Below, piece by piece: positions 34,304 to 43,846 of a stretch of DNA of 64,000 nt. The notes beneath the pieces are model-generated. The model made no database searches, had not been told where the DNA came from, and was given only the letters and a program-made list of their open reading frames with translations. A program made the translations under genes and the position numbers. Source of the DNA: Nitrososphaeria archaeon. GTDB lineage: Archaea > Thermoproteota > Nitrososphaeria > JACIWG01. Numbering within the stretch: the first letter of the stretch is position 1; every line of letters begins with the position of its first letter. Location: contig JARVJP010000009.1 in NCBI GenBank assembly GCA_029776065.1, positions 516,514 through 580,513 of the forward strand, in the 5' to 3' direction.

Positions 34304-36841
34304 ATGCCATACGAACAACTTAAGAGAAAGTTAGAAGAGCTTACAGCGCACACTTCGATGTTAGACGAAGGTCTTTTAGTTTCAGCAGGTTATGATGGCG
34401 ATCAAAAGAAAGCCTATTTGATGTTTTATTCGCCTAAATTAGAAAGGAGTTTTGTTTGGCGTGATAATACAGGACATAAACCGTATTGTTTCACAAAGGT
34501 TGAGGATGATAAGCTTGAATCAATTAAGAAAAGATCTGATGTTGTCGAAGTTAAGGATACCTTGAAATACGACATGTTTACTGGGGAGGAAATACATGTC
34601 AAGAAGATTGTTGTTACGAACCCATTATCCATTGGTGGTGGTAAGGGTGAGCAGAGTTTAAGAAACATTATTCCTTGTTATGAAGCTGACATAAAGTACT
34701 ATGAAAACTACCTTTACGATTTCCAGTTCACGCCTGGAACTTTTTTTAAGATAGAAGACGACAGACCAATCCCAATTACTTTAGAAGCTGATCAAAGAGT
34801 CAAAGAAGAGCGAGAAGCTCTTGAGAAGAGCTCTAAGGCCGAATTCATCCCCTATGTCAAAATATGGTCGAGTCTCCTGACCCAACCCCTTCCTAAAATA
34901 AAAAGAGCGTCGTTAGATATTGAAGTGGCATCCCCTAACGCCTACCATATTCCCTCGCCTCAGGAAGCTGAGCACCAAGTAATAGCTGTCTCGATGTATG
35001 GTAGCGACGGGAGGAAGAAGGTTTTCCTACTTAAAAAAGATGGCAGTCCACTTGGTGACTTAAAAATCGACGAGGCTGAGGTCTCGTTTTTTGATAAGGA
35101 AGAGTCCTTACTTGAAGCAGTCTTCCTCAACATGTTGGACTATCCATTCATAATTACTTATAATGGTGATGAATTTGATTTGAACTACCTGTATCATAGG
35201 GCTAAAAACTTAGGATTTACAGACGATGTTATACCAATAAACTTGGGAAGAGACCAAGCTTGGATAAAACATGGTGTTCACATAGACCTTTACAAATTCT
35301 TCGCTAACCATGCTTTGAAAGTTTACGTGTTTGAATCAAAGTATGTTGAGAACACGCTCAATTCTGTTTGTGAAGCGATAATAAACGAATCCAAGATCGA
35401 ATTTGAAGGGTCCATCTCCGACCTTCCGATTCTAGAGTTAGGAAGGTATTGTTTTAATGACGCTAGAATAACCTACATGTTAACAAGTTACAACGACGAT
35501 GTAGTAATGAGGCTTTTGATTGTGATTGCAAGGGTTGCGAAGATGCCTTTTGAGGACTTGGGGAGACTTGGTGTCTCAAATTGGATTAGAAGCCTCATGT
35601 ACTTTGAGCATAGGCGAATTAATGCTCTGATCCCCACTAGCGAGGAAGTCTCTGCACGTGGAACCATTTACTCTACTGCTATAACAAAGGGTAAAAAGTA
35701 TCGTGGTGCATATGTCCTAGAACCTGAAGCTGGTGTCCACTTCGATGTAGCTGTCCTGGACTTTGCTAGTCTCTATCCAAGTATAATAAAAGTGTACAAC
35801 CTGTCCTATGAGACGATCTTGTGCGGCCATAACGAATGTAGATCTAATGTAATCCCGGAAACTCCCCACTGGGTTTGCAAGAAAAGGTATGGTATAACCT
35901 CACTTATCATCGGCTCGTTAAGGGATCTTAGAGTGAAGTTCTACAAACCCTTAGCTAAAAAATATCCTCCGGAATCGGACCAAGCGGTCCTCTTCAATAC
36001 AATATCACAAGTTCTTAAGGTGATCCTCAACGCTAGTTACGGTGTCTTTGGCACTGAAGCTTTCCCCCTATACTGCCCTCCTGTAGCTGAGTCTACAGCC
36101 GCTGTCGGCCGTTATCTTATTTTGAAGACAGTAGATGAATGTAGAAGGAGAAATATTAAGGTGGTCTATGGGGACACCGACTCGCTTTTCATATCGGGTG
36201 CCGCAAAAGGAGAGGCAGAAAAGATGATTGAGTGGGCTGAGGAGGTTCTAGGGATAGAGTTGGACTTGGATAAGGTCTACAAGTATGTCGCGTTTAGTAA
36301 GAGGAAGAAGAATTATCTGGGTGTTCTACCTAACGGCAACTTTGTCCTAAAAGGATTCACCGGTAAGAAGAGTAACACTCCGAAGGTGATTAAGGATGCT
36401 TTTTACAATGTGGTTGGTATACTAAGTAAAGTAAACTCGCAATCAGATTTTGAAGCCGCGAGGGAGGAGGTAAAGAAGTATCTAAAAGATATTACAAACA
36501 GTCTAAGAAAGAAGGAAATACCATTAACAGACCTTTCCTTTAACGTGATGATAAGTAAGGATATAAGCGAATATGTGGACACCACCCCTCAACATGTTAA
36601 AGCAGCAAAGCAGCTAGAAAGAACTGGAAAAAAGATTAAAGGTGGCGACATAATCTCGTTTGTGAAGACAACGACCCCTGATGGTGTTAAGCCCACTTCT
36701 CTAGCTAAACCAGAAGAAATAGACTCGAACAAGTACATCGAATACATGAAAAGCACCTTCGAGCAACTCCTAGACGCATTAGGCTACGAATTCGATGAAG
36801 TAGTTGCCTCTACGAAGCTTGAAGACTTCTTTTGGTCGTAA
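34304..36841 (+). CDS. polB: Family B DNA polymerase
   Basis: This 845-residue enzyme is a replicative or repair polymerase with proofreading. The exonuclease domain has its first acidic pair at D205 and E207 (SLDIEVAS) and a second block YNGDEFDLNYLY. The polymerase palm has motif A DFASLYPSII (D486) and motif C YGDTDS (D624, D626), with KVILNASYGVFG as motif B. All catalytic residues are intact. GGAGGA stands before the ATG at 34304. The N-terminal uracil-recognition pocket cannot be judged from motifs alone. The gene is single, next to an agmatinase-family gene. Confidence 0.96.
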   Translation: MPYEQLKRKLEELTAHTSMLDEGLLVSAGYDGDQKKAYLMFYSPKLERSFVWRDNTGHKPYCFTKVEDDKLESIKKRSDVVEVKDTLKYDMFTGEEIHVKKIVVTNPLSIGGGKGEQSLRNIIPCYEADIKYYENYLYDFQFTPGTFFKIEDDRPIPITLEADQRVKEEREALEKSSKAEFIPYVKIWSSLLTQPLPKIKRASLDIEVASPNAYHIPSPQEAEHQVIAVSMYGSDGRKKVFLLKKDGSPLGDLKIDEAEVSFFDKEESLLEAVFLNMLDYPFIITYNGDEFDLNYLYHRAKNLGFTDDVIPINLGRDQAWIKHGVHIDLYKFFANHALKVYVFESKYVENTLNSVCEAIINESKIEFEGSISDLPILELGRYCFNDARITYMLTSYNDDVVMRLLIVIARVAKMPFEDLGRLGVSNWIRSLMYFEHRRINALIPTSEEVSARGTIYSTAITKGKKYRGAYVLEPEAGVHFDVAVLDFASLYPSIIKVYNLSYETILCGHNECRSNVIPETPHWVCKKRYGITSLIIGSLRDLRVKFYKPLAKKYPPESDQAVLFNTISQVLKVILNASYGVFGTEAFPLYCPPVAESTAAVGRYLILKTVDECRRRNIKVVYGDTDSLFISGAAKGEAEKMIEWAEEVLGIELDLDKVYKYVAFSKRKKNYLGVLPNGNFVLKGFTGKKSNTPKVIKDAFYNVVGILSKVNSQSDFEAAREEVKKYLKDITNSLRKKEIPLTDLSFNVMISKDISEYVDTTPQHVKAAKQLERTGKKIKGGDIISFVKTTTPDGVKPTSLAKPEEIDSNKYIEYMKSTFEQLLDALGYEFDEVVASTKLEDFFWS

Positions 36842-36893
36842 GGCTCTGCATAAGATTTAACTTCCTACCCCCCGTATAGTCGAATGGGAAAGT

Positions 36894-37751
36894 ATGAGTT
36901 ATAAAACACTTTTCCTCCAAAATACGGGGAAGATTATAGAAATGGGTGACCCAAAGAAGCCTATCGGAAAGGTCTTTGGGGTGCCATTCGATTTGACTAG
37001 CTCTTACAGAGCTGGCTCCAAATTCGCTCCTCAAGCAATAAGGTCTGCGTTCAACAACATTGAGATCTTCTCCAAGGTTTTCAATATAGACTTAGAAGAG
37101 GTATACATCGAAGATCTAGGTGATGTGACTATATCTCACGATGCTAGAACCACCGCAGACCGAGTCTTTAGCCTTTGGAAGGAGTTTTTAGAGGAGAAGG
37201 TGCCTACCTGCATGTTGGGTGGGGAACACTCAATATCTTATGGCTCCATCTCTGCACTTCCTGAAGACGTTGGGGTTGTTATCTTCGATGCACACTTAGA
37301 TTTAAGAGATGAACTTGATGGATCAAACTTTACCCATGCTACCTACTTTAGAAGGCTCCTAGACAAAATGGATCACAATCGTTTTTTGCATCTTGGATCA
37401 AGAGCTGCTTGTAAACAGGAGTGGGCTTTTGCTAAGTCGAAAGGTCTCAACGTATTAGAAGCTGATAGATTCCCGCAGGATGCATGTAAGGCCTATTTTT
37501 TTAATGAACACAAAAAGTTGTATTTCTCCATCGACATGGATGTCTTTGACCCTGCATACGCTCCAGGTGTAGGTAACCCAGAACCCGCTGGTATTTCGCC
37601 AAAGGATTTTTTAGTCTTCCTAAAGAAATTGAGGCAAAGCGACCTAGTCGGATTCGATATTGTCGAAGTTTGTCCCCCTTATGATAACGGAAATACAAGT
37701 GTTTTAGCTGCTAAACTGATGATGGAACTCTTCTGTAGTACCCTCGTGTAA
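36894..37751 (+). CDS. speB: Agmatinase/arginase-family ureohydrolase
   Basis: This 285-residue enzyme has the three metal-binding blocks of the ureohydrolase family: GGEHSISYG, VIFDAHLDLRDE and SIDMDVFDPAYAPGVG. The two-manganese site is complete. The most likely reaction is agmatine to putrescine and urea, in polyamine synthesis, because most archaeal members are agmatinases. Arginase, guanidinobutyrase or formiminoglutamase cannot be excluded. It follows polB by 52 bases and may share its transcript. Confidence 0.85.
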   Translation: MSYKTLFLQNTGKIIEMGDPKKPIGKVFGVPFDLTSSYRAGSKFAPQAIRSAFNNIEIFSKVFNIDLEEVYIEDLGDVTISHDARTTADRVFSLWKEFLEEKVPTCMLGGEHSISYGSISALPEDVGVVIFDAHLDLRDELDGSNFTHATYFRRLLDKMDHNRFLHLGSRAACKQEWAFAKSKGLNVLEADRFPQDACKAYFFNEHKKLYFSIDMDVFDPAYAPGVGNPEPAGISPKDFLVFLKKLRQSDLVGFDIVEVCPPYDNGNTSVLAAKLMMELFCSTLV

Positions 37752-37925
37752 TAGGCAAAAGGATCATAAGAAAACATCTTCGCTAAGAGGTCAATGAAAA
37801 AGAATCATTGTCTCGCCACAGACTAAGGAACAACTGGGGCGAAAAAAGAGCGTCTGCTAAAGGGTTGGAACGAAGGTGTTAACCCGCAATGAAGATGGTT
37901 AATAAAAGTGTCCCAGTTCCTTAAA
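37752..37925. other. Intergenic region, no gene recognised
   Basis: This is the largest gap in the window, about 200 bases to the next start. I looked for a tRNA, a C/D or H/ACA guide RNA and a short reading frame, and found none that I could support. Only the promoter of the next gene is evident at its right edge. Confidence 0.4.
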
Positions 37926-37927
37926 TA

Positions 37928-37936
37928 TTTATATCC
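37928..37936 (+). promoter_or_regulatory. TATA box for the glycerol-3-phosphate dehydrogenase-like operon
   Basis: TTTATATCC ends 22 bases before the ATG at 37959. This shows that an upstream in-frame start at 37908 cannot be used and predicts a leaderless mRNA. Confidence 0.5.
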
Positions 37937-37958
37937 ACACCGTTTTACTGTCGGCTTA

Positions 37959-39458
37959 ATGTCGGTTGAAGAAGTCGTTGTTATAGGCGCAGGTATTGTT
38001 GGTGCGTGTGTAGCGCGCGAACTTTCTAAATATGAAAATTTGAATATTAAATTGATCGAAAAGGAGATCGATGTTTCTTGTGGGACAACTAAAGCAAACA
38101 CTGGCATTATACACGCAGGGTATGATGACGACCCAATGCAATACCCAGTTCGAGCGGCTCTTTGTTCAAAGGGCAACGCGTTATGGCATAATATGGTGGA
38201 AGAGTTAGGTCTCCATGTAAACTGGTGTGGCTCAATAGTTGGTGCTACAAATGAAGACGAAATCACCGTGCTTGAAACGTTGTTGAAAAGGGGTATTACC
38301 AATAACGTACCAAACTTAAAACTATTAATTGGAGAGGAAGCTAGACGATTAGAACCTAAACTCAAAAACCTAAAAGCCGCTTTGTATGCGCCAACTGAGG
38401 GAACAATCCTCCCATTCGAAGCTGCGATCGCTATCGTTGAAAACGCAAAGTCAAACGGGGTTCTACCGGTTCTAGAAACTGAAGTAGTCAATATAGAACA
38501 GAAAAATGGCGGTGGTTTCCTAATAAAAACCTCCTTAGGTGACTTCAAAGCCGATTGGGTGATCAACGCAGCAGGACTCTACGGTGATGAGGTCTCAAAG
38601 ATGGCTGGCATTTTGAGGACAAATAATGGTGTAAGCATCGAGATACACCCTCGACGTGGTGAATACTGGATTTTTCCATCTGAATACGGTTCCCCTGTCA
38701 GACACATTGTCTTCCCTACCCCGACTGGGGCTACTAAGGGGATCTTGTTAACCCCTGACCCTGAAGGAAGTCTACTGGCTGGCCCAAACTCAGAGGAGCT
38801 CTCTAGTATAGATAAAGAAGACAAAGCCACAACTAGGATAGGTCTTAACGAAGTTTACAAGTACATCACTGAAAAATGGGGGCCAATACTCCCTCCTAAG
38901 AATAAATGTATCAAGAACTTTGCTGGGTTGAGGGCTGAGCCTCAACATGGAGACTTTATCGTAGAAGGATATGAAAGGTGCACGGGATTTATTAATGCAA
39001 TTGGAATACGCTCACCTGGCCTTACATCAGCACCGATGATTGCCAAAGAGGTTCTTAACCTTATGGCCAAGCAAGGCTTCAGGGGTAAAGTGAAGGAGAA
39101 ATGGAATCCTCACAGGGAACCTATCCCCAGAACACTCTTCCTTCCTTACGAACAAAGAGGACGCTTGGTATCCGCAGACAGTAGGTATGCTCACCTTGTT
39201 TGTTGGTGCGAAGGTGTAAGCGAAGGTGAAATCGTTGAAGCGATTAAACGAGGTGCAAGAACTATACAAGGTATAGGATTTCGAACTAGAGCGGGCCTTG
39301 GTAGGTGTCAAGGAATGTCCTGCCAATCTAAGATCGTTGAAATACTTAGCAGGGAGTTAGGGATTCCGCCTGAAAAAGTGCTTTTAAAGTCTAAGGGAAG
39401 CGAGGTTCTAACTTGCGGTATTAAAGATCTTGTAGGTGTCTTTAATGAACCAAATTAA
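37959..39458 (+). CDS. FAD-dependent glycerol-3-phosphate dehydrogenase-like protein with BFD domain
   Basis: This 499-residue protein has an N-terminal FAD-binding fold (VVVIGAGIVGACVAREL) and the DAO-type layout of anaerobic glycerol-3-phosphate dehydrogenase (GTTKANTGIIHAGYDDDP, and ENFAGLRAEP-like KNFAGLRAEP). The C-terminal region from about 405 is a BFD-like 2Fe-2S domain with LVCWCEG and GRCQGMSC cysteines. It probably oxidises glycerol-3-phosphate, or another 2-hydroxyacid, and gives electrons to its partner encoded next. The start is ATG at 37959 because the TATA box lies between it and an upstream frame extension. No glycerol kinase is adjacent. Confidence 0.82.
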   Translation: MSVEEVVVIGAGIVGACVARELSKYENLNIKLIEKEIDVSCGTTKANTGIIHAGYDDDPMQYPVRAALCSKGNALWHNMVEELGLHVNWCGSIVGATNEDEITVLETLLKRGITNNVPNLKLLIGEEARRLEPKLKNLKAALYAPTEGTILPFEAAIAIVENAKSNGVLPVLETEVVNIEQKNGGGFLIKTSLGDFKADWVINAAGLYGDEVSKMAGILRTNNGVSIEIHPRRGEYWIFPSEYGSPVRHIVFPTPTGATKGILLTPDPEGSLLAGPNSEELSSIDKEDKATTRIGLNEVYKYITEKWGPILPPKNKCIKNFAGLRAEPQHGDFIVEGYERCTGFINAIGIRSPGLTSAPMIAKEVLNLMAKQGFRGKVKEKWNPHREPIPRTLFLPYEQRGRLVSADSRYAHLVCWCEGVSEGEIVEAIKRGARTIQGIGFRTRAGLGRCQGMSCQSKIVEILSRELGIPPEKVLLKSKGSEVLTCGIKDLVGVFNEPN

Positions 39459-41115
39459 TACACACCTGTTAATTGTAGGTGGCGGTGCAGCAGGCCTCGC
39501 AGCAGCATGTAAAGCTTATGAGGAAGGGCTAGATAATGTTCTGATAGTTGAAGGCTCAAAGGAACTTGGTGGAATTCTTCTCCAATGTATTCACACAGGC
39601 TTTGGGTTAGAATACTTCAAAGAAAATTTAACAGGTCCTGAATACATGCAAAGGTTTCTGGACAAAATTAGGAAGTACGGTATTCAAGTTATGACACAAA
39701 CTATGGCTTTGAAAATTGATAGTAGATCACGCTATGAACATATTGTCACAGTGAGTAGTCCAGAAAAGGGTTTCTTTAACATTGATGCGAAAGCTGTAAT
39801 CATGACTACAGGTTGTAGAGAAAGAGGACGTGACGAATTGAATATTCCTGGTGATAGACCTGCAGGTGTGATGACCGCGGGAACCGCTCAAAGGTACATG
39901 GATGTCTACGGCTACCTACCAGGGAAAGAGGTTGTCGTAGTAGGCTCTGGGGACATAGGTCTGATAATGGCTCGACGCTTCTCCCAAGAGGGTGCTAATG
40001 TTAAAGGCGTGTATGAAATTCTACCTTATGCGTGCGGGCTCAGGCGGAATCAGTCACAGTGCTTGAAAGACTTCGGGATCCCTCTCCACCTTAGTAGTAC
40101 AGTGATCCAAATAAACGGTAAAAAAAGGGTAGAAAGCGTTATAGTGTCAAAGGTGGATGAAGCCTTTAACCCTATACCAGGCACAGAAGAAGAGGTTAAA
40201 TGCGATGTTTTGATTCTCGCAACAGGCCTACTTCCTGACACCCGTTTTCCTAAGCTTCTACCAGAGGGAATTGGTTTAAAAATAGATCCTGGCACAGGTG
40301 GGCCAATAGTTAATGATCTATTTGAAACAAATATACCTAATATCTTTGCCGCTGGAAATTTTCTCCTTGTAAACGATACCGTTGACGATGTCACAATCCA
40401 AGGTGAAGTGGCAGCTATCTCGGCTGCGAAGGCTTTAGCAGATAAGAGCCCTGTAGATGTCGATTGGAAGCACGCTATTGTAGGGGAAGGGATACGGTTT
40501 GTTGTCCCCCAAATGTTTAGTGGGAATAAGGATGTTTGCTTTTATATGAGAGTTACCAGACCTGCTGAAAACGTATTCATCGAGGTTCCAGAAGTGGACA
40601 AACGCTTTTTCAACAGAATTGTTAGGCCACCTGAAATGATAAAGTTGGTTTTAAGCGAGGAACAATTGTCTTCTGGAAACTTAACCTTCAAAATAAAGCC
40701 CTCAACAAGTTTTCTTAAAGCAGCAGAACCAATTCAAATACGCGAAGGGAGAACATATAAGGAGATAACCTGTATTGTGTGCCCTGTTGGGTGTCAAACC
40801 ATGGTGGAGATGGTCGGTGATCAAGTTAGAGAGATTAAGGGTGCCACATGTACTCGTGGTATAGAGTTTATAAGGCAGGAGGCTGTCTGCCCCGTTCGAA
40901 TTCTTTTTACTGTGGTTCCTGTTGAAAATTCATCGTCTGTTAAGGTTTTACCAGTTAGATCTGATAAACCTGTTGAGAAAAACCTTCTAAATGAAGCATA
41001 TCGGCGATTGGCAACTTGTAGGGTTAAGGCTCCGATCCAAGCTGGAGATTTGATTGTAAGAGATTTTCCATGTCAAGGCGTCAACATCGTTGCTTGCAGA
41101 ACTGTGTTATCTTAG
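39445..41115 (+). CDS. FAD/NAD(P)-dependent oxidoreductase fused to DUF1667
   Basis: This 556-residue protein joins two units usually encoded separately. Residues 1-420 are a pyridine nucleotide-disulphide-type oxidoreductase, with LLIVGGGAAGLAAACKA for FAD, VVVVGSGDIG for NAD(P), and TNIPNIFAAGNF. From about 435 the C terminus is a DUF1667 domain (CIVCPVGCQTM, later TCTRG and VCPVRI), whose cysteines may bind a metal or an iron-sulphur cluster. In Thermotoga-like operons these accompany a GlpA-like dehydrogenase as separate genes. The start is ATG at 39445, overlapping the partner gene by 14 bases. GTG 39436 is an alternative. Confidence 0.82.
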   Translation: MNQINTHLLIVGGGAAGLAAACKAYEEGLDNVLIVEGSKELGGILLQCIHTGFGLEYFKENLTGPEYMQRFLDKIRKYGIQVMTQTMALKIDSRSRYEHIVTVSSPEKGFFNIDAKAVIMTTGCRERGRDELNIPGDRPAGVMTAGTAQRYMDVYGYLPGKEVVVVGSGDIGLIMARRFSQEGANVKGVYEILPYACGLRRNQSQCLKDFGIPLHLSSTVIQINGKKRVESVIVSKVDEAFNPIPGTEEEVKCDVLILATGLLPDTRFPKLLPEGIGLKIDPGTGGPIVNDLFETNIPNIFAAGNFLLVNDTVDDVTIQGEVAAISAAKALADKSPVDVDWKHAIVGEGIRFVVPQMFSGNKDVCFYMRVTRPAENVFIEVPEVDKRFFNRIVRPPEMIKLVLSEEQLSSGNLTFKIKPSTSFLKAAEPIQIREGRTYKEITCIVCPVGCQTMVEMVGDQVREIKGATCTRGIEFIRQEAVCPVRILFTVVPVENSSSVKVLPVRSDKPVEKNLLNEAYRRLATCRVKAPIQAGDLIVRDFPCQGVNIVACRTVLS

Positions 41116-42977
41116 CCGTAGAACTTTGGGCGCTTAGAGAGTTTCTTGGGTAGAGAAAGTGGCTTAAAGGGCATACCATCGGTTTGATTCTTTACTTCCG
41201 TGATTAATTCTTCAACCTTCATCTGCTTTAGTTTTCCTCCTTGTGAACCTCTAACTCTAACAGTCAATATATCTGATTTCTTTTCTTTTTCGCCCACTAC
41301 CAAAATATATGGAATCCATTCTTTCTCTGCGTCCCTAACCTTCTTCCCCATCGTCATAGGCCTATCGTCCAAGTCCACCCTTATCCCTTTTTCCTCGATC
41401 TTTTCTGCGACAGTCTGTGCGTGAGTGTAAAGTTCTTCCGTCACAGGTATCACTCTAACTTGTACTGGTGAAAGCCAGAGTGGCAACATGGGCACTTTTC
41501 CCTCAGACTGCATCATATACGCCTTCTCAAGTATTGCGTAAACATCTCTCTCGATCGCTCCACTAGGTGAATTGTGCAATATTAATGGGAAACGTTTTTC
41601 CCCTTCTTCATCTGTGTACGTTATGTTGTATCTACGAGCGTTTTCTATGTCAATCTGGTCCGTTGAAAGGGCTGATGCTTTGTCGAGGCTGTCGACAAAG
41701 TTGAACTCCCATTTAAGGACAAAGTAGAAGAACTTTTCATCCCACATTTCAGTTAATGCTGGTTTACCGAATAAGCTGAGGAGTGATACGATGAAGTCCT
41801 TGTTTTTCTCATAGAAGTCCCTAGTGAATCTTATTGCGAGCTCATAATCGTCCTTTGAAAACCCTAAGCTAGCTAAAACTTCCATGCTGAGCTGGAACCT
41901 TCTTAAGAACTCTGATTTCACCTGATCCATGTCTGCGCATAGAGCGTGGCAATCAGGCATAGTGAATGCTCTAAGTCTACGCAGTCCTGTGAGTTCCCCA
42001 CTCTTCTCCCTTCTAAAACTGTATCGAGTAAGTTCATAAAGCCTTATTGGAAGCTGTTTGTACGAAATTTGAGTATCATGAGCCATCAAGAATTGGCCGA
42101 AGCAAGCACTAAATCTCAGGAAGAACTCTTTGTCATCTGAAGTTAAAACGTATTGTCTAGCAGGAAACCTATTTAAGTAATCGTAAAGACTTGGGTGTTG
42201 AAAGTCGTACATGATGGGCGTCTCCACCTCCATAGCTCCATATTCTATCACCTTCTGTGTGACCAACTGCTCTATGAGCGACTTTATTAGTCGCCCCTTC
42301 GGGTACCAGCGTAGATTGCCTTGGTCGCTTGCAGGCTCATAGTCGGCTATTTCTAACCTCTGCATTAAGGCGACGTGAGGTGGAACTCCCTTTACAGCTC
42401 TCACCTTAGACATTTCGTACTTTGAAAACTTCTCCAACCTTTTATGTTTTGAAAAGTCGAATTGTTCTACTGGTATGAGTTCACCCTGCAGGGTTAGAAT
42501 GTTCCAGTAGGATCTTATCTTTTCCTCTGCTTTTAGTGCTTTTGAAATAGGCTCTTCTGCTCCTCCTTCGGATGAGACTACTCTAAACTGCTCAGCTAAA
42601 GGGTGGCCTTTTATCCTTAGTGAGAACTGTTTATTCCAACCAAAGGGAGCTCTATAAACTTCAATTCCAACTTCTCTAGCGTATTCCTCCATCTTTTTTA
42701 AGACCTTCAAAGCGTTATATGGGCTTGCTAGCTTTGAGCTTAGGTGCGCAAATGGGTATATTAGAGCCTTGTTTGTCTTTAGTGTGTTTAATGATGACTT
42801 AGTCTCATTGATGGCGTTAACTGCAACTTTCTCGTCATCGTTTTCCTCTACCGAGGTGAAGAGGACTACTAATTCCTCTAATCTTTCCTCTTTTTTATCA
42901 TTTTCTTCTGCTAAAGCGATCTCCTTTTTTATTAGCCTGTATTCGATATAATCTAGGTGGAGTTGTAGTATTCTCAA
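41112..42977 (-). CDS. thrS: Threonyl-tRNA synthetase, archaeal type
   Basis: This 621-residue class II enzyme charges tRNA(Thr). The first 140 residues form the archaeal editing domain, related to D-aminoacyl-tRNA deacylase (MRILQLHLDYIEYRL), which removes misplaced serine. The catalytic core contains YPKGRLIKSLIEQLV, the motif 2 region LTRYSFRREKSGELTGLRRLRAF, and a CxH pair for zinc. The anticodon-binding domain begins near LPLWLSPVQVRVIPV. The start is TTG at 42977, ten bases after the preceding small gene. Its 3' end overlaps the convergent oxidoreductase by four bases. Confidence 0.96.
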   Translation of the reverse strand: MRILQLHLDYIEYRLIKKEIALAEENDKKEERLEELVVLFTSVEENDDEKVAVNAINETKSSLNTLKTNKALIYPFAHLSSKLASPYNALKVLKKMEEYAREVGIEVYRAPFGWNKQFSLRIKGHPLAEQFRVVSSEGGAEEPISKALKAEEKIRSYWNILTLQGELIPVEQFDFSKHKRLEKFSKYEMSKVRAVKGVPPHVALMQRLEIADYEPASDQGNLRWYPKGRLIKSLIEQLVTQKVIEYGAMEVETPIMYDFQHPSLYDYLNRFPARQYVLTSDDKEFFLRFSACFGQFLMAHDTQISYKQLPIRLYELTRYSFRREKSGELTGLRRLRAFTMPDCHALCADMDQVKSEFLRRFQLSMEVLASLGFSKDDYELAIRFTRDFYEKNKDFIVSLLSLFGKPALTEMWDEKFFYFVLKWEFNFVDSLDKASALSTDQIDIENARRYNITYTDEEGEKRFPLILHNSPSGAIERDVYAILEKAYMMQSEGKVPMLPLWLSPVQVRVIPVTEELYTHAQTVAEKIEEKGIRVDLDDRPMTMGKKVRDAEKEWIPYILVVGEKEKKSDILTVRVRGSQGGKLKQMKVEELITEVKNQTDGMPFKPLSLPKKLSKRPKFYG

Positions 42978-42986
42978 TTAGAGGTT

Positions 42987-43196
42987 TCACCTTGATAAGA
43001 ACGCTCTCTCAAACTCTCTCTCTTTCTTTGTCTCCTTTTTCCACTGTTTATAATGTTCGTGGCAGAGGTAGACTCTCCTAGACTGTCCGCTTACCTTAAG
43101 TTTGCTTTTTGAAGTCTGCTCCAAACTAAGTGAACGCTCCGCCGTGTTCTTACAACCTTCAACCATGCAGTTTACTCCTTTATCGACTCTGCCCAT
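42987..43196 (-). CDS. Small zinc-finger-like protein
   Basis: This 69-residue basic protein is not recognised by name. It has four possible zinc ligands, C10 and C15 (NCMVEGCKNT) and the later cysteine-histidine pair in YLCHEHYKQW, followed by a lysine-glutamate-rich helix. This looks like a small zinc-bound module that could bind nucleic acid. It starts at ATG 43196 and lies ten bases before thrS, so it is probably co-transcribed with it. Its function is unknown. Confidence 0.6.
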   Translation of the reverse strand: MGRVDKGVNCMVEGCKNTAERSLSLEQTSKSKLKVSGQSRRVYLCHEHYKQWKKETKKEREFERAFLSR

Positions 43197-43244
43197 ACCC
43201 AGTTTCGCCGTCCTAAAGTGTTAATATATCTCAAAATATAAGTT

Positions 43245-43832
43245 ATGCGGATAAAATTGGTTTTAAACAGAATTAGAGAGAAGATTAACCCTGTTCTTTC
43301 TTATATTGGTAAATATTTTTCAATGTTAGGTATTCCTGCGTGGGGTTGGACACTTTTTGGTTTAACCTTCTCTTTGTTTTCTATGTTGTTTTATATGACA
43401 CAAAGTTATGTTAACGGAACTTTTGGTGGAATCTTCTTTCTCCTATCGGGGTTTATGGATGTTGTTGATGGTGCTGTGGCGAAGTACACTAACACTATAT
43501 CGAAGCTCGGTAACTTTGTCGACTCTACTGCCGATAGACTTGGTGAAATATTAGTTTGTTTTGGTCTCTTAGTCGGAGGTTGGGCTACTGCTGATATCTT
43601 GTTTATTATGATTACGTTCTCAATCATGGTAAGCTATGTCAGAGCCAAAGGAGATTCCCTGAATGTGGATCTGAGAGGGTTTGGTCTCGGTGAAAGGGCT
43701 GAGAGAATGTTTGTCCTAGCGATATCCAGTATACTAGGCTATACTTATTATGGAATACTGATAGTTTGCGCATTGGCTATCATAACCTTTTTACAAAGAT
43801 CGATCTTCATTATGCGCCTTTTAAGAAAATAG
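43245..43832 (+). CDS. CDP-alcohol phosphotransferase (archaetidylinositol phosphate synthase-like)
   Basis: This 195-residue integral membrane enzyme carries the CDP-alcohol phosphotransferase motif at residues 72-97: D72, D75, G76, A79, then G89, D93 and D97, with the usual spacing. The arginine normally found after the alanine is lysine (K80). Five or six membrane helices are visible. In archaea such enzymes link an alcohol phosphate such as inositol phosphate to CDP-archaeol to make ether-lipid headgroups. That substrate is the likeliest but is inferred from family practice only. An AT-rich TTAATATATC precedes ATG 43245 by about 20 bases. Confidence 0.82.
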   Translation: MRIKLVLNRIREKINPVLSYIGKYFSMLGIPAWGWTLFGLTFSLFSMLFYMTQSYVNGTFGGIFFLLSGFMDVVDGAVAKYTNTISKLGNFVDSTADRLGEILVCFGLLVGGWATADILFIMITFSIMVSYVRAKGDSLNVDLRGFGLGERAERMFVLAISSILGYTYYGILIVCALAIITFLQRSIFIMRLLRK

Positions 43833-43846
43833 GGGAAACAGAGCTC

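Noticed and set aside
37752-37958. Possible non-coding RNA in the largest gap
   Set aside because: No convincing C/D boxes, H/ACA hairpins or tRNA T-loop sequence was found. Only a TATA box for the next gene is clear.
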